Below are positions 8,583 through 16,705 of a stretch of DNA of 64,000 bases, piece after piece. The notes under the pieces were generated by a model, which did no database searches, had not been told where the DNA came from, and saw only the letters and a program-made list of their open reading frames with translations. The position numbers were made by a program, and so were the translations under genes. This DNA comes from GCA-2693325 sp964011675. GTDB taxonomy: Bacteria; Latescibacterota; UBA2968; UBA8231. The stretch is taken from contig CAXGPR010000005.1 in NCBI GenBank assembly GCA_964011675.1, forward strand, positions 18,065-82,064, read 5' to 3'. The stretch's first letter is position 1, and each line of letters opens with the position of its first letter.

Positions 8583-9629
8583 ATGCGTGAACGGCTGACT
8601 GTCGAAGAGGCTCATTCTTTTTGTGAAGATATGTTTCAACAGCTGGGCGTGGAGTCGGGTGAGGCAGGTATATGCAGCCGCGCGCTTGTTCTGACTAGCC
8701 TGCGCGGCGTCGACAGCCATGGGATTTTATCGATGCCGATTTATGCGGAACGGATTTGCTCGGGGCAAATAAAACCGGGTGGAGCCGTGCGCGTCCTTCG
8801 CGAGAGTAGCTCGACGCTGTTCTGTGATGGGGAACATGGTTTAGGGCCCGTTCTTGCTATGGAGGTAGCGGAACGGGTTGTCGACAGAGCTGAGGGAAGT
8901 GGTTTGGCAGCGGCTTCTCTTACCAATGGAAATTATGTTGGAGCGCTTGCGCCGTACGTAGAGCGGATTGCTGATAGAGGTATGCTGGGGATCTGTGCGG
9001 TAAACTCAACGCCGCGCGTCGCGCCCCAGGGTGGAAGGCAAGGCATACACGGAACAAATCCGTTGGCTTATGCCGTGCCTTCCACGGGCGTAGAGCCGCT
9101 GGTGTTTGATGCGGCTACGGGTCATTCTGCCGCGCGAGTGGTGGCTGCTCGAGAGCAGGGCATAGCATTGGAAGATGGTGTTTTAATCGACGGAGCAGGG
9201 CTGCCTTCGAACGATCCAGAAGCTCTTGATGAGGGAGCTCTCTTACCGGTAGGAGGGGCCTTGGGATATGGACTAGGGCTTTTGGTCGACCTGCTGTGCG
9301 GTGGACTCAGCAACGGCCCGTGTGGAATTGATGTGCCGCCGGTTGGTGATCTCGATAGCCCGTACGGCTGTTCATTTTTCATCCTCGCGATTAACGGCGA
9401 TTTCTTTGGGGGACAGCAGGCGCTAGCTGAACGCTGCACCTTTCTGTTGGACAGCCTTCATCGGATCGCGCCAGCTCAGGGGCAAAGCCGCGTGCGTGCG
9501 CCGGGCGAACGTTCCGTTAGAGAAAGACGCATGCGCCTCGAGCAGGGCATACCGCTCCATCCGATGCGCTGGCAGTCCACCCTCGAACGGCTCAGGAAAT
9601 GTTGTCTAAACGTAGACTTGTGGACGTGA
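8583..9629 (+). CDS. Ldh-family (malate/ureidoglycolate type) dehydrogenase with altered conserved residues
   Basis: A 348-residue protein of the family that includes AllD and YbiC, which oxidises 2-hydroxy acids with NAD(P). The N-terminal RGVDSHG (His46) and HGTNPLAYAVP are typical. The second family histidine (in MGHSGA of AllD) is replaced by Tyr118 in GNYVGA, and the lysine of PKGYGL is Leu227 in GALGYGL. This suggests a different substrate or lost activity. AAAGGAG lies before the ATG. It diverges from the quinone reductase across 255 bases. Confidence 0.85.
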   Translation: MRERLTVEEAHSFCEDMFQQLGVESGEAGICSRALVLTSLRGVDSHGILSMPIYAERICSGQIKPGGAVRVLRESSSTLFCDGEHGLGPVLAMEVAERVVDRAEGSGLAAASLTNGNYVGALAPYVERIADRGMLGICAVNSTPRVAPQGGRQGIHGTNPLAYAVPSTGVEPLVFDAATGHSAARVVAAREQGIALEDGVLIDGAGLPSNDPEALDEGALLPVGGALGYGLGLLVDLLCGGLSNGPCGIDVPPVGDLDSPYGCSFFILAINGDFFGGQQALAERCTFLLDSLHRIAPAQGQSRVRAPGERSVRERRMRLEQGIPLHPMRWQSTLERLRKCCLNVDLWT

Positions 9630-9698
9630 ACGTAATTTGCACGGGGGCCGGGTAAGGCATACATTTACTGTTAAACGCACTTTAGGCGGTGTGGAAAA

Positions 9699-10208
9699 AT
9701 GACAAACATTGAAATAAAAGCTCGCTGCGAGGACGTCGAGCGCGCTGAAGAGAATCTCAACGCAATAGGAGCAGGCCCCGCAGGTACATTTCGCCAGCGC
9801 GATACCTACTTTCGTATTGGTGAAGGTCGATTAAAACTGCGCGAACTCGGCCCCGACGACGGTCATCTTATTCACTACAAGCGAGACGATCTGGCCGGGC
9901 CGAAGCGGAGCGACTATGAGGTTGCCAAGACGGAAGATCCCGATTCGATGCGTGCGATGTTGAGCCAAATCATGGGAGCTTGGGTCGAGGTTGAAAAGAC
10001 TCGGCAAGTGTGGTTGTGGGAAAACGTGCGCATCCACTTAGACGATGTAAAGGGTCTGGGGCAATTTGTCGAGTTGGAAGCCGTCACGGAAGAGCAGGGT
10101 ATAGAAGAGAGTCACCGGCGCGTAGAAACGCTCATGCGTGCACTCGAGATCACGTCCGATCAGCTGGTCGAAGGTTCCTATGGCGACCTTTTGGCTACAC
10201 AAAACTAG
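9699..10208 (+). CDS. CYTH-domain protein (CyaB/thiamine-triphosphatase-like)
   Basis: A 169-residue protein starting with EIKAR, the ExExK-like signature of CYTH triphosphate tunnel enzymes, followed by RQRDTYFRI, LKLRE and FVELEAV strands that line the tunnel with alternating charged residues. Family members are class IV adenylyl cyclases, thiamine triphosphatases or inorganic triphosphatases that use divalent metal. This cannot be decided from sequence alone. It lies 38 bases upstream of zapA. Confidence 0.85.
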   Translation: MTNIEIKARCEDVERAEENLNAIGAGPAGTFRQRDTYFRIGEGRLKLRELGPDDGHLIHYKRDDLAGPKRSDYEVAKTEDPDSMRAMLSQIMGAWVEVEKTRQVWLWENVRIHLDDVKGLGQFVELEAVTEEQGIEESHRRVETLMRALEITSDQLVEGSYGDLLATQN

Positions 10209-10211
10209 GTG

Positions 10212-10241
10212 TTGCATCGGCCGCTAAATGCGACGTATAAT
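10212..10241 (+). promoter_or_regulatory. sigma70-like promoter directly abutting zapA
   Basis: TTGCAT at 10212-10217, an 18-base spacer and a perfect TATAAT at 10236-10241. The zapA ATG begins at 10247, so the predicted transcript would start on or within two bases of the start codon. There is no Shine-Dalgarno sequence, which fits a leaderless mRNA. Confidence 0.5.
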
Positions 10242-10246
10242 ACAGT

Positions 10247-10633
10247 ATGGCTAAAGCTAATTCACAGGTGCAGGGTATTGCAGTCCAAATCTTTGGCGAA
10301 GAGTACCTCATTGCTGAGCGAGATGCGGTTAAGGTGCAGAAAATCGCCAGCTACGTTGACGAGAAGATGCGCGAGATCGACGAGCAGCACCCAGGACGCA
10401 TTCCGGCTAGCAAGCTAGCGGTACTTGCCGCGATGACGATCGCCGATGAACTGTTGAATGCGCTCGGTGAGCAGAATCGCTTGGCCGAGACGGCACAGGA
10501 GAACTTGCAGCGTCTGACCGAATTAGTAGATGCCCGAGCCAGTATGGTCACAGAACGCGTTGAAGACCTTTCCGCCTCGCGTCGCCGCTGGCGCGAAGAA
10601 GAGCGCCAGCCCGACTACTCTACTGTCGAATGA
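10247..10633 (+). CDS. zapA: cell division protein ZapA
   Basis: A 128-residue protein. The N-terminus VQIFGEEYLIAERDA and the segment VQKIASYVDEKMREI are the ZapA beta-hook and helix, followed by a long coiled coil (about residues 65-115). ZapA bundles FtsZ filaments at mid-cell. It overlaps the next gene by four bases (ATGA), so both are translated from one message. No ribosome site precedes the ATG; a TATAAT box ends five bases upstream. Confidence 0.88.
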   Translation: MAKANSQVQGIAVQIFGEEYLIAERDAVKVQKIASYVDEKMREIDEQHPGRIPASKLAVLAAMTIADELLNALGEQNRLAETAQENLQRLTELVDARASMVTERVEDLSASRRRWREEERQPDYSTVE

Positions 10634-11034
10634 TGCGGCATCTCGTCCCGACCGCATTTTTACTCTACATTGTGTTTGTTTCCTTTCATAGTGCTTGCAC
10701 ACCTCCGCCAGCGTACGACCAGTCTGAGTGTGATATGTATACAGAACTAGGTCTCGTGCGCGCTAATCCCGCCGGAGCTATGGGAAACAATGTAGAGGTG
10801 CAGATATCGCTGCGGGTTTGTCCACCCGTGGAAGGTTTGGCAGAAATTAAGCGTAAGCGGATTGAGCTAAAGCACAACATGTTACAGCTATTGAGCGCTA
10901 AGACAACGGCTCAATTGGAAGATCCACTGCGCGTAGAAACGCTACAGCGTGAAGTGCGCAAGATGGTTAATGAGAACGTCCTCAAAAAGGGCAAAGCGGT
11001 TGAAGTCTTCATAACGGGCTTTGAAGTCCGCTGA
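10630..11034 (+). CDS. membrane-anchored protein with FliL-like C-terminal domain
   Basis: A 134-residue protein with a hydrophobic N-terminal segment (residues 5-19) ending in HSAC at 20-23, a poor lipobox because position -3 is His; it may be a lipoprotein or a single-pass anchor. Residues 50-134 resemble the FliL basal-body domain: KRIELKHNMLQLLSAKTTAQL, then a helix and a final strand VEVFITGFEVR. FliL stabilises flagellar stators, but no flagellar gene is in the window and the partner here is zapA. The FliL match is by eye. Confidence 0.55.
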   Translation: MMRHLVPTAFLLYIVFVSFHSACTPPPAYDQSECDMYTELGLVRANPAGAMGNNVEVQISLRVCPPVEGLAEIKRKRIELKHNMLQLLSAKTTAQLEDPLRVETLQREVRKMVNENVLKKGKAVEVFITGFEVR

Positions 11035-11051
11035 CCCTCCTTAGCCTATTT

Positions 11052-12416
11052 CTACTCTGTCAGTATATCCTCCACTCTATCGCAGAGCGCGACTGCCTCT
11101 GACAAACTCTTCGCTTCGGCTATGATGCGCACGACGGGCTCGGTGTTGGATGCGCGCAGATGAATCCACGGGCACTCGAGTTTGCCGCTGAGATAGAGTT
11201 TTGATCCATCTTCAACCGGATGTACGTAGGCGTCGGGATATGCAGCTAGCAGGCGATTAATTGCGCGTGGAAGCAGTTCCCGATCGCTTTGCACCTTGCG
11301 TTTTTCTATAGAGTATTGAGGTAGCGTGCCCAGGATCTCTTTAAGAGACTGCCCGCTGCGTGCTATGGCCTCTAATACGAGCGCTACGCCAACGGCTGCG
11401 TCGCGTCCAGGATCTATTTCAGTGAGTATTACGCCGCCGTTTCCCTCGCCCCCTATTACGGCTCCCTCTTCTATCATCTTCTCGACCACGTGTACTTCAC
11501 CAACTGGAGTTAGAAAAACTGGGCAACCGTTTGCCCGTGCGGCATCGCTTACGGCCTGTGATGTTGATAGGGTCGTCACGACGGGGCCGCGCCTGCGGGC
11601 GGTTATCGCCTGGACGGATAGAGCGAGCGTGCTGTCCTCGCCGACCGCCTGTCCATTAAAATCTACTAAAGTGACGCGGTCTGCGTCGGGATCAATGGCA
11701 AATCCCAGTGCACTTTGAGTCGTGCGAACCGCTTCTCCTAGCTGGAGTAAATTTGCGGGAATGGGTTCCGGTTCGTGTGCAAATTCGCCGTCGGGTTCCC
11801 GGTTTATAAAGTGGGTTTCTACGCCTAAGGCATCTAAGAGTGCCGGCAGTATGAGGCCGCCCGTTCCATTACAGGGATCAACGGCTACGCTCAGTTTGGC
11901 CTGCCGAATAGCACCGACGTCTATATGAGCCAGAATGCGTTCTACGTGGATTTCTTGCGCGTTGCTAAAAGGCAGGTCCTCAATGCTGCCACCATCCCGT
12001 TGAACAGAGGCCCGCTCTTTATAGAGCATTTCAACGCGTTCACCCTGTGCCGCGTTGAGGAAAATACCGTCATCGCGTATCAGCTTAAGTCCATTCCAGG
12101 GGGCTGGATTATGGCTTGCCGTTATGATGAGCGCGCCCTGCGCACCAAGCTCACAGACCATGAGTTTAGCCGTCGGCGTTGGGCATGCTCCAACGTCGTG
12201 TACCGTGCATCCAGCTTGACTTAATGCCCGAGCGGCTACCGATGCAAATTCTTTGCCCGATGGGCGCGTATCGCGCGCTAACACAACGGCGGCCCGTTCG
12301 GGTAGAAAGCAGGCAAACGCAGAGGCAAACTGGGCGATGACTTGGTCGGTGAGAGACTGGCCGGCGATGCCGCGTATGCCGGATATACTGACGATGAGTG
12401 GTGCGTTTTCTGACAT
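11052..12416 (-). CDS. glmM: phosphohexomutase (phosphoglucosamine/phosphomannomutase family)
   Basis: A 454-residue alpha-D-phosphohexomutase. The phosphoserine loop is ITASHNPAPWNG with Ser101, the metal loop is DPDADR at 242-247, the sugar-binding loop is GEGNGG and the phosphate-binding loop is RASNTEP. The reaction is interconversion of 6- and 1-phosphosugars. GlmM makes glucosamine-1-phosphate for peptidoglycan; mannose or glucose specificity cannot be excluded, so the symbol is tentative. GGAG precedes the ATG. The SAM hydroxide adenosyltransferase gene lies 17 bases upstream on the same strand. Confidence 0.88.
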   Translation of the reverse strand: MSENAPLIVSISGIRGIAGQSLTDQVIAQFASAFACFLPERAAVVLARDTRPSGKEFASVAARALSQAGCTVHDVGACPTPTAKLMVCELGAQGALIITASHNPAPWNGLKLIRDDGIFLNAAQGERVEMLYKERASVQRDGGSIEDLPFSNAQEIHVERILAHIDVGAIRQAKLSVAVDPCNGTGGLILPALLDALGVETHFINREPDGEFAHEPEPIPANLLQLGEAVRTTQSALGFAIDPDADRVTLVDFNGQAVGEDSTLALSVQAITARRRGPVVTTLSTSQAVSDAARANGCPVFLTPVGEVHVVEKMIEEGAVIGGEGNGGVILTEIDPGRDAAVGVALVLEAIARSGQSLKEILGTLPQYSIEKRKVQSDRELLPRAINRLLAAYPDAYVHPVEDGSKLYLSGKLECPWIHLRASNTEPVVRIIAEAKSLSEAVALCDRVEDILTE

Positions 12417-12433
12417 AGTGTGCTCCAGAATTC

Positions 12434-13219
12434 CTAAATAGGCTGTTTTTCGATGCGTACGGCCGTGCCGTATCCCGCTTCTAAGCGGCGCTTTGCGTCG
12501 CCTTTATTGACGGAGATCTCCAATAGTTCGGCGCTTCCAATCAGTGCGAGTAATTGATTGGAAGCGACGTCAGCATAGGTGCGTTTTAATTCGATAGCAT
12601 CGGGCGCAGTGCCCACGTATGCGTGCAGGGAGTCGCCGAGTGATTCAATCGCGCTGCGTGGAATATTGGTCACGAGATTTCCGAAGTGATCAACGTGTAT
12701 GACGTGGCCGTCTACTCCACTTTCTCTGGATTGAAAGGGGGTTGATCGGAGAGGCTGTGGGTCCGAAATAGGTTCGCCTATATCGGATAAACTTCGCCCT
12801 TTTGCCAGGTGGGCGGCAACGGGTGCAAATACGTCGCGTCCGTGAAACGTGGCGCTGAGACGGCGGTTTTCGAGCCGATCTGGATCAATGGCGTACACGA
12901 AACCGTCTGCATCTTGTAGGGCAAAGTGAAGCAGGCCATTGTCTGGACCAACCCACACATGGTCTCGGCTGGTAAAGGCCAGTGCGCGCCGCCCAGTGCC
13001 CACGCCCGGATCCACTACCGCGCAGTGAATAGTCGAGGAGGGAAACTCAAGGGCTGCGTGCTGCAGTACAAAAGCGCCACTTTCTATCGATTGAGGGGAA
13101 ATGTTGTGGCATAGATCGACGATGCGGACGCGAGGTGCGGTGCGTAGAATAACACCTTTCATTGCGCTCACATAGTAATCTTGCAAGCCAAAGTCGCTCG
13201 TCAGGGTGACGATGGGCAC
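12434..13219 (-). CDS. SAM hydroxide adenosyltransferase (DUF62 family)
   Basis: A 261-residue protein. Residues 1-25 (PIVTLTSDFGLQDYYVSAMKG), then VVDPGVGTGRRA and VGPDNGLL are the hallmarks of the fluorinase/chlorinase superfamily. Bacterial DUF62 proteins split SAM with water into adenosine and methionine. I chose the GTG at 13219, ten bases after AGAAGGA (13230-13236), because the family N-terminus begins exactly there; longer starts would overlap the upstream lipoprotein gene with unrelated sequence. Confidence 0.9.
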   Translation of the reverse strand: MPIVTLTSDFGLQDYYVSAMKGVILRTAPRVRIVDLCHNISPQSIESGAFVLQHAALEFPSSTIHCAVVDPGVGTGRRALAFTSRDHVWVGPDNGLLHFALQDADGFVYAIDPDRLENRRLSATFHGRDVFAPVAAHLAKGRSLSDIGEPISDPQPLRSTPFQSRESGVDGHVIHVDHFGNLVTNIPRSAIESLGDSLHAYVGTAPDAIELKRTYADVASNQLLALIGSAELLEISVNKGDAKRRLEAGYGTAVRIEKQPI

Positions 13220-13226
13220 CGTTGCG

Positions 13227-13838
13227 TTATCCTTCTGATGGAGCTTCTTCTTCCGCGTCTGACCCCGTCCCTCCGGCGTCGTTTTCACTGACATCAGCAG
13301 ACGCATCTGTGTCTGGTTCGGAAGAAGTATCGCTGGGCGGATCTGCGCTAGAGTCGGCCCCGTTATCTGGAGTTGAATAAGCTTCGTCGTTGTCGTCAGA
13401 ACTATCGGCCGCATCCCCTAATCCGGGTATAACGCGCGTTAGATAAAGCTCAATTTCTACCAGCACGGTATCGCCCTCCACAATGGTGATATTCTCCGTG
13501 CCTCCTTCAAATAGCAGCGCTCCCTCGGTGTCGTAGCCGCGCAGAGTCAGTGAAAAACCCTCGCCTGGAGCGGATGTGCCGATGATGCCGGTCGCTGGCC
13601 CCAGAGGCGATATATCTAGCTGCTTGGTGATCGTGGGGGAGCCGGGCCCTGCAAGAATCGCTTCAACGCGATAGACGACGATGGCCAGCGCTTTGGCCAT
13701 CGGGACCTGCAGCGCGATCGCAGCTGTGGGCTGTTCGGCTTGCTGCCCATGTGTATCGTAGGGATTGCTCCGCTCTAGCTGGCCGCATCCCATAGCCCAC
13801 AGAGCGGCTATGCACAGCGTGTGTGTAATGTGGTTCAT
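13227..13838 (-). CDS. acidic lipoprotein of unknown function
   Basis: A 203-residue protein with a short signal peptide and likely lipidated Cys18 (LWAMGC). Residues 35-130 have an alternating beta-strand pattern (LEISPLG-like, FSLTLRGYD, VLVEIELYL) suggesting an Ig-like or carboxypeptidase-regulatory-like domain. The last 65 residues are almost entirely Asp, Ser, Glu, Ala and Pro, hence disordered and very acidic. The stop is seven bases before the GTG of the next gene, whose ribosome site lies inside this gene. It diverges from an NHL lipoprotein gene. Confidence 0.7.
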   Translation of the reverse strand: MNHITHTLCIAALWAMGCGQLERSNPYDTHGQQAEQPTAAIALQVPMAKALAIVVYRVEAILAGPGSPTITKQLDISPLGPATGIIGTSAPGEGFSLTLRGYDTEGALLFEGGTENITIVEGDTVLVEIELYLTRVIPGLGDAADSSDDNDEAYSTPDNGADSSADPPSDTSSEPDTDASADVSENDAGGTGSDAEEEAPSEG

Positions 13839-13905
13839 ATGTATTTGCCCTCTTCCTGTGTAAATCTATGCGGTCCGTTATTAGATGACCACTCTTTTCT
13901 ATTCC

Positions 13906-13934
13906 TTGACAGCGATGAGCGGTCCACGTATCGT
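13906..13934 (+). promoter_or_regulatory. sigma70-like promoter for the NHL lipoprotein gene
   Basis: TTGACA at 13906-13911, a 17-base spacer and TATCGT at 13929-13934. The start codon is at 13944, nine bases after the -10 box, leaving a leader of at most a few bases and no Shine-Dalgarno sequence. Confidence 0.45.
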
Positions 13935-13943
13935 TTTTTAGCT

Positions 13944-15236
13944 ATGTCAAAATTATTTTTTATACCGTTGCTTTTTGGTTTAACCGCCTGTATCGGACCT
14001 TTTGCTCACAGGGCGTCCGACCCTTGGTTAGCGAGTCCACCTGCACTTTCAGGTGAGTTTGATCGAGAAGCTGCATCTGTGCATCTCCGTTGGCCTATCG
14101 CATCCGAACGCGGTTTCTTGCGCTATGAAATACAGCTACAAGAAGGCGAAAACTTTAGCACGGTCGCGGAGGTCGCCGAGCGACTTGATACCGTATACGT
14201 CGATGAGCGAGTCGACGCTGATAGAGTGCACCGCTACCGGGTAATTAGCTTTTTTGGCGATGGAGATTCGGTATACGAACTCGTTTCTACTACCGTGGAT
14301 GGAGCCTTTCATTCATTTGTAAATGCTTGGCCAACAGTAGAGGGTTTTACTCCCACGCGTCTGGCCATAAACAGCCGAGGGGTGGTGCATGTGGTTGGCG
14401 CGGGTAGCGGCCAAGTCCTGCGCTACGATCGGGCGGGCAACGCCCTTGGGGCTCTAGTCTATGCAGAGGGCAAGCTTGCCTGCATGGAGACGAGCACGTT
14501 GGACGGTCCAGCCCTAGCTATAGACGCCGATGACAACCTCTACGTGGCGTATAACCTGCTGCGTGCAGAGGGAGGCCCTCAGGCCTATTGGAGCAAGTAC
14601 GACCGAGACGGTCATGCATTGTGGACCCGTTCACTAGAGGGGTTATTTGCGCGTCACATTGTAGTTTCGGACAAAGACATTTTCATTGAGAGCATTAGCC
14701 AATTGCAGCTGTTTGATCGAGACGGTGAGCGCAAGACGCAGTTCCTAATACCGGCTCTTCTGGTTTCTAGTTTGCGCATGTGGCAGGGACGTTTTGCCGC
14801 TCTTATAGAGCCCGTCTCCCTGTTGGAAAGCGATTGGCAAACGCCGCGTCTTATCGTCTATGATAACGCCGACCGGAAAACGGCACGTCAGGTATTGGGA
14901 CGCGATGAAAAATCGCATATGGACCGAGGGCCTGGCGTGCTGAGGCGTCCCACAGATTTTGTGGTCGATGAGATCAACAATCGAGCTTTTGTTATCAACG
15001 CCGGCCAGCATCGCGTAGAAGTGTTTCGCGACGAAAAATTCTCCACCCGCTGGGGGCGCGCAGGCGATGGTCCTGGTCAGTTTCGCTTTGATGGACAAGT
15101 CGAGGTTGTAGAGGAGATGAATACCGGGCGGACGGGACTGCGGTCGGTTGTTGCTGGTGGCATCGCACGCGACGAAGAAGGCTTTATATATGTCGCGGAT
15201 TCTTTTAATGATCGCATTCAAAAATTCCAACCATGA
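13944..15236 (+). CDS. NHL-repeat lipoprotein
   Basis: A 430-residue lipoprotein: signal peptide with lipobox LTAC (Cys16), then a fibronectin-III-like stretch (about 30-115) and beta-propeller repeats of NHL type, for example PTRLAINSRGVVHVVGAGSGQ, ALAIDADDNLYVAY and the last GFIYVADSFNDRIQKF. Such propellers bind proteins or ligands at the cell surface. I start at the ATG at 13944 because it gives the signal peptide; the frame is open back to 13821 but that would overlap the opposite lipoprotein gene. It overlaps the TPR gene by four bases. Confidence 0.8.
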   Translation: MSKLFFIPLLFGLTACIGPFAHRASDPWLASPPALSGEFDREAASVHLRWPIASERGFLRYEIQLQEGENFSTVAEVAERLDTVYVDERVDADRVHRYRVISFFGDGDSVYELVSTTVDGAFHSFVNAWPTVEGFTPTRLAINSRGVVHVVGAGSGQVLRYDRAGNALGALVYAEGKLACMETSTLDGPALAIDADDNLYVAYNLLRAEGGPQAYWSKYDRDGHALWTRSLEGLFARHIVVSDKDIFIESISQLQLFDRDGERKTQFLIPALLVSSLRMWQGRFAALIEPVSLLESDWQTPRLIVYDNADRKTARQVLGRDEKSHMDRGPGVLRRPTDFVVDEINNRAFVINAGQHRVEVFRDEKFSTRWGRAGDGPGQFRFDGQVEVVEEMNTGRTGLRSVVAGGIARDEEGFIYVADSFNDRIQKFQP

Positions 15237-16162
15237 TTTCTCTCTTTTTCCTGCTGTTTGCCTCGCTGCCAATACTCTGCGGTTCAGCCGAAGCCAAAGG
15301 GGGGTACAACGTTTGGGCAAAGGAAAAAATCCGCTACTTAAACAGTCGCATTGTTCGCGATCCATACAATCCACAACTGCGTCTGCTAATGGCTAATGCC
15401 TATATTGACGACGGTCGCAAATTTGAGGCGAAAAAAGAGCTGTATCATGCCTTGGAATTGGATTCTACCTTCGCAGAAGCCTACTGCAACTTAGGTGTTG
15501 TCTTACACAGTCAGGGGTATGCAAAAGAAGCGCAAACAAATTACGAAACTGCGCTATCTTTAGACTCCACGCTTGTCGAGGCGCGTGCGGGCCTTGGGAC
15601 ACTCCTGTGTCGAAGTGAGCGACAGGTCGAAGGATTGGAACACTTAGAGGCGGTGATCCGAATGGATCCAGACCACCTTGGCGCTCTGTATAACATGGCT
15701 GTCGCCTACCATCAGGTTGAAGACTTTAAAAAGGCAATCGAGTATTTTGAGGTCCTCCTACAAATACAGGTCGACTATCCTGGAGCGAAAATCAACTTGG
15801 CGAGGGCTTATTACAGCTTGGGATTACTGCGTTTACAGGCCGAGCAGACCGGCCTGGCGATTGCTGCTTTTGAAAAAGCCGTCGCATACGAAACGGATAA
15901 TAGCAATATGCATTTTGCGCGCGGTTTGGCCTATTTGGAAGCGGAAAAGTTGCTAGATGCAGAAGCGTCTTTTAAGCGCGCAGTCGAAATTGAACGAGAC
16001 TATATTCCAGCACTGCACAATTTGGGTTTGGTTTACGAGCGTCAGGGAAAGCCCGATGAGGCAGAGGCTGCTTATTTAAGGGTGCAGGAATTGGCGCCGC
16101 ATATGTCGTCTATTGAGGCGGTAAAGCACACGACTTATGATGTAAAATACCTAGTAGAATAA
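15233..16162 (+). CDS. exported TPR protein
   Basis: A 309-residue protein with signal peptide (1-22, ending AEA) followed by about seven tetratricopeptide repeats covering residues 45-290, such as AEAYCNLGVVLHSQGYAKEA and PALHNLGLVYERQGKPDEA. It is a periplasmic or envelope scaffold. The ATGA overlap with the NHL lipoprotein gene implies coupled translation and probably a joint role, perhaps a surface complex with the propeller protein. Function is unknown beyond protein-protein contact. Confidence 0.82.
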   Translation: MISLFFLLFASLPILCGSAEAKGGYNVWAKEKIRYLNSRIVRDPYNPQLRLLMANAYIDDGRKFEAKKELYHALELDSTFAEAYCNLGVVLHSQGYAKEAQTNYETALSLDSTLVEARAGLGTLLCRSERQVEGLEHLEAVIRMDPDHLGALYNMAVAYHQVEDFKKAIEYFEVLLQIQVDYPGAKINLARAYYSLGLLRLQAEQTGLAIAAFEKAVAYETDNSNMHFARGLAYLEAEKLLDAEASFKRAVEIERDYIPALHNLGLVYERQGKPDEAEAAYLRVQELAPHMSSIEAVKHTTYDVKYLVE

Positions 16163-16304
16163 CGTATTTCAGCGCGGCACGTCGTTGACTTTTTTTTGGC
16201 AAATCCGTAGAATTAGGCCACGGTCCGCACCACGACGAGTGTAGAATTCACTGGGCGCAGTGATGGGCTGCTGATGTTTCTCTTTTCGCACTTAGGTGCA
16301 GGCA

Positions 16305-16351
16305 GGCGAGTGGTTGTCTGGGAGTGAACTCAGCGGCGACTCGCCCTTTTT
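16305..16351 (+). terminator. hairpin with T-run just upstream of infA (possible attenuator)
   Basis: GGCGAGT at 16305-16311 pairs with ACTCGCC at 16339-16345, followed by CTTTTT at 16346-16351. It ends 15 bases before the infA start. It may end transcription from the TPR operon or attenuate infA. The 27-base loop makes it a weak candidate. Confidence 0.3.
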
Positions 16352-16366
16352 GTGTAAGGTAAAGAA

Positions 16367-16585
16367 ATGGCCAAAGAAGAAGCGATTGAAGTACAGGCAG
16401 TTGTTAAAGAGGCATTGCCCAACGGATACTTCAAGTGCGAAATGGAAAACGGTCACGAGATACTGGCTCATATTTCTGGTAAGATGCGTAAATACTACAT
16501 TCGCGTGCTACCGGGAGACCAGGTCACCGTGGCGCTCTCTCCCTACGATTTGACTCGAGGGCGTATCACGTTCCGCAATCGCTGA
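16367..16585 (+). CDS. infA: translation initiation factor IF-1
   Basis: A 72-residue single OB-fold protein with the typical AIEVQAVVKEALPNGYFKC start, HISGKMRKYYIRVLPGDQV core and DLTRGRITFRNR end. IF-1 binds the ribosomal A site during initiation. AAGG lies seven bases before the ATG. It stands alone, not in a ribosomal protein operon. Confidence 0.97.
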   Translation: MAKEEAIEVQAVVKEALPNGYFKCEMENGHEILAHISGKMRKYYIRVLPGDQVTVALSPYDLTRGRITFRNR

Positions 16586-16705
16586 GTTCAGCGCTCGGTG
16601 TTTCTCTTGACATCCCCTTCCTATACTTTGCGACGGAGAAACGGTTGTCACGGCGACTAGCCTGCTTCCTTCTCTCAAGATCAAGATATCATAGACAGTC
16701 TACGT

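Noticed and set aside
13220..13414. Longer start for the SAM hydroxide adenosyltransferase at 13414
   Set aside because: The extra 65 residues overlap the lipoprotein gene and do not match the family, whose conserved start is at the GTG at 13219.
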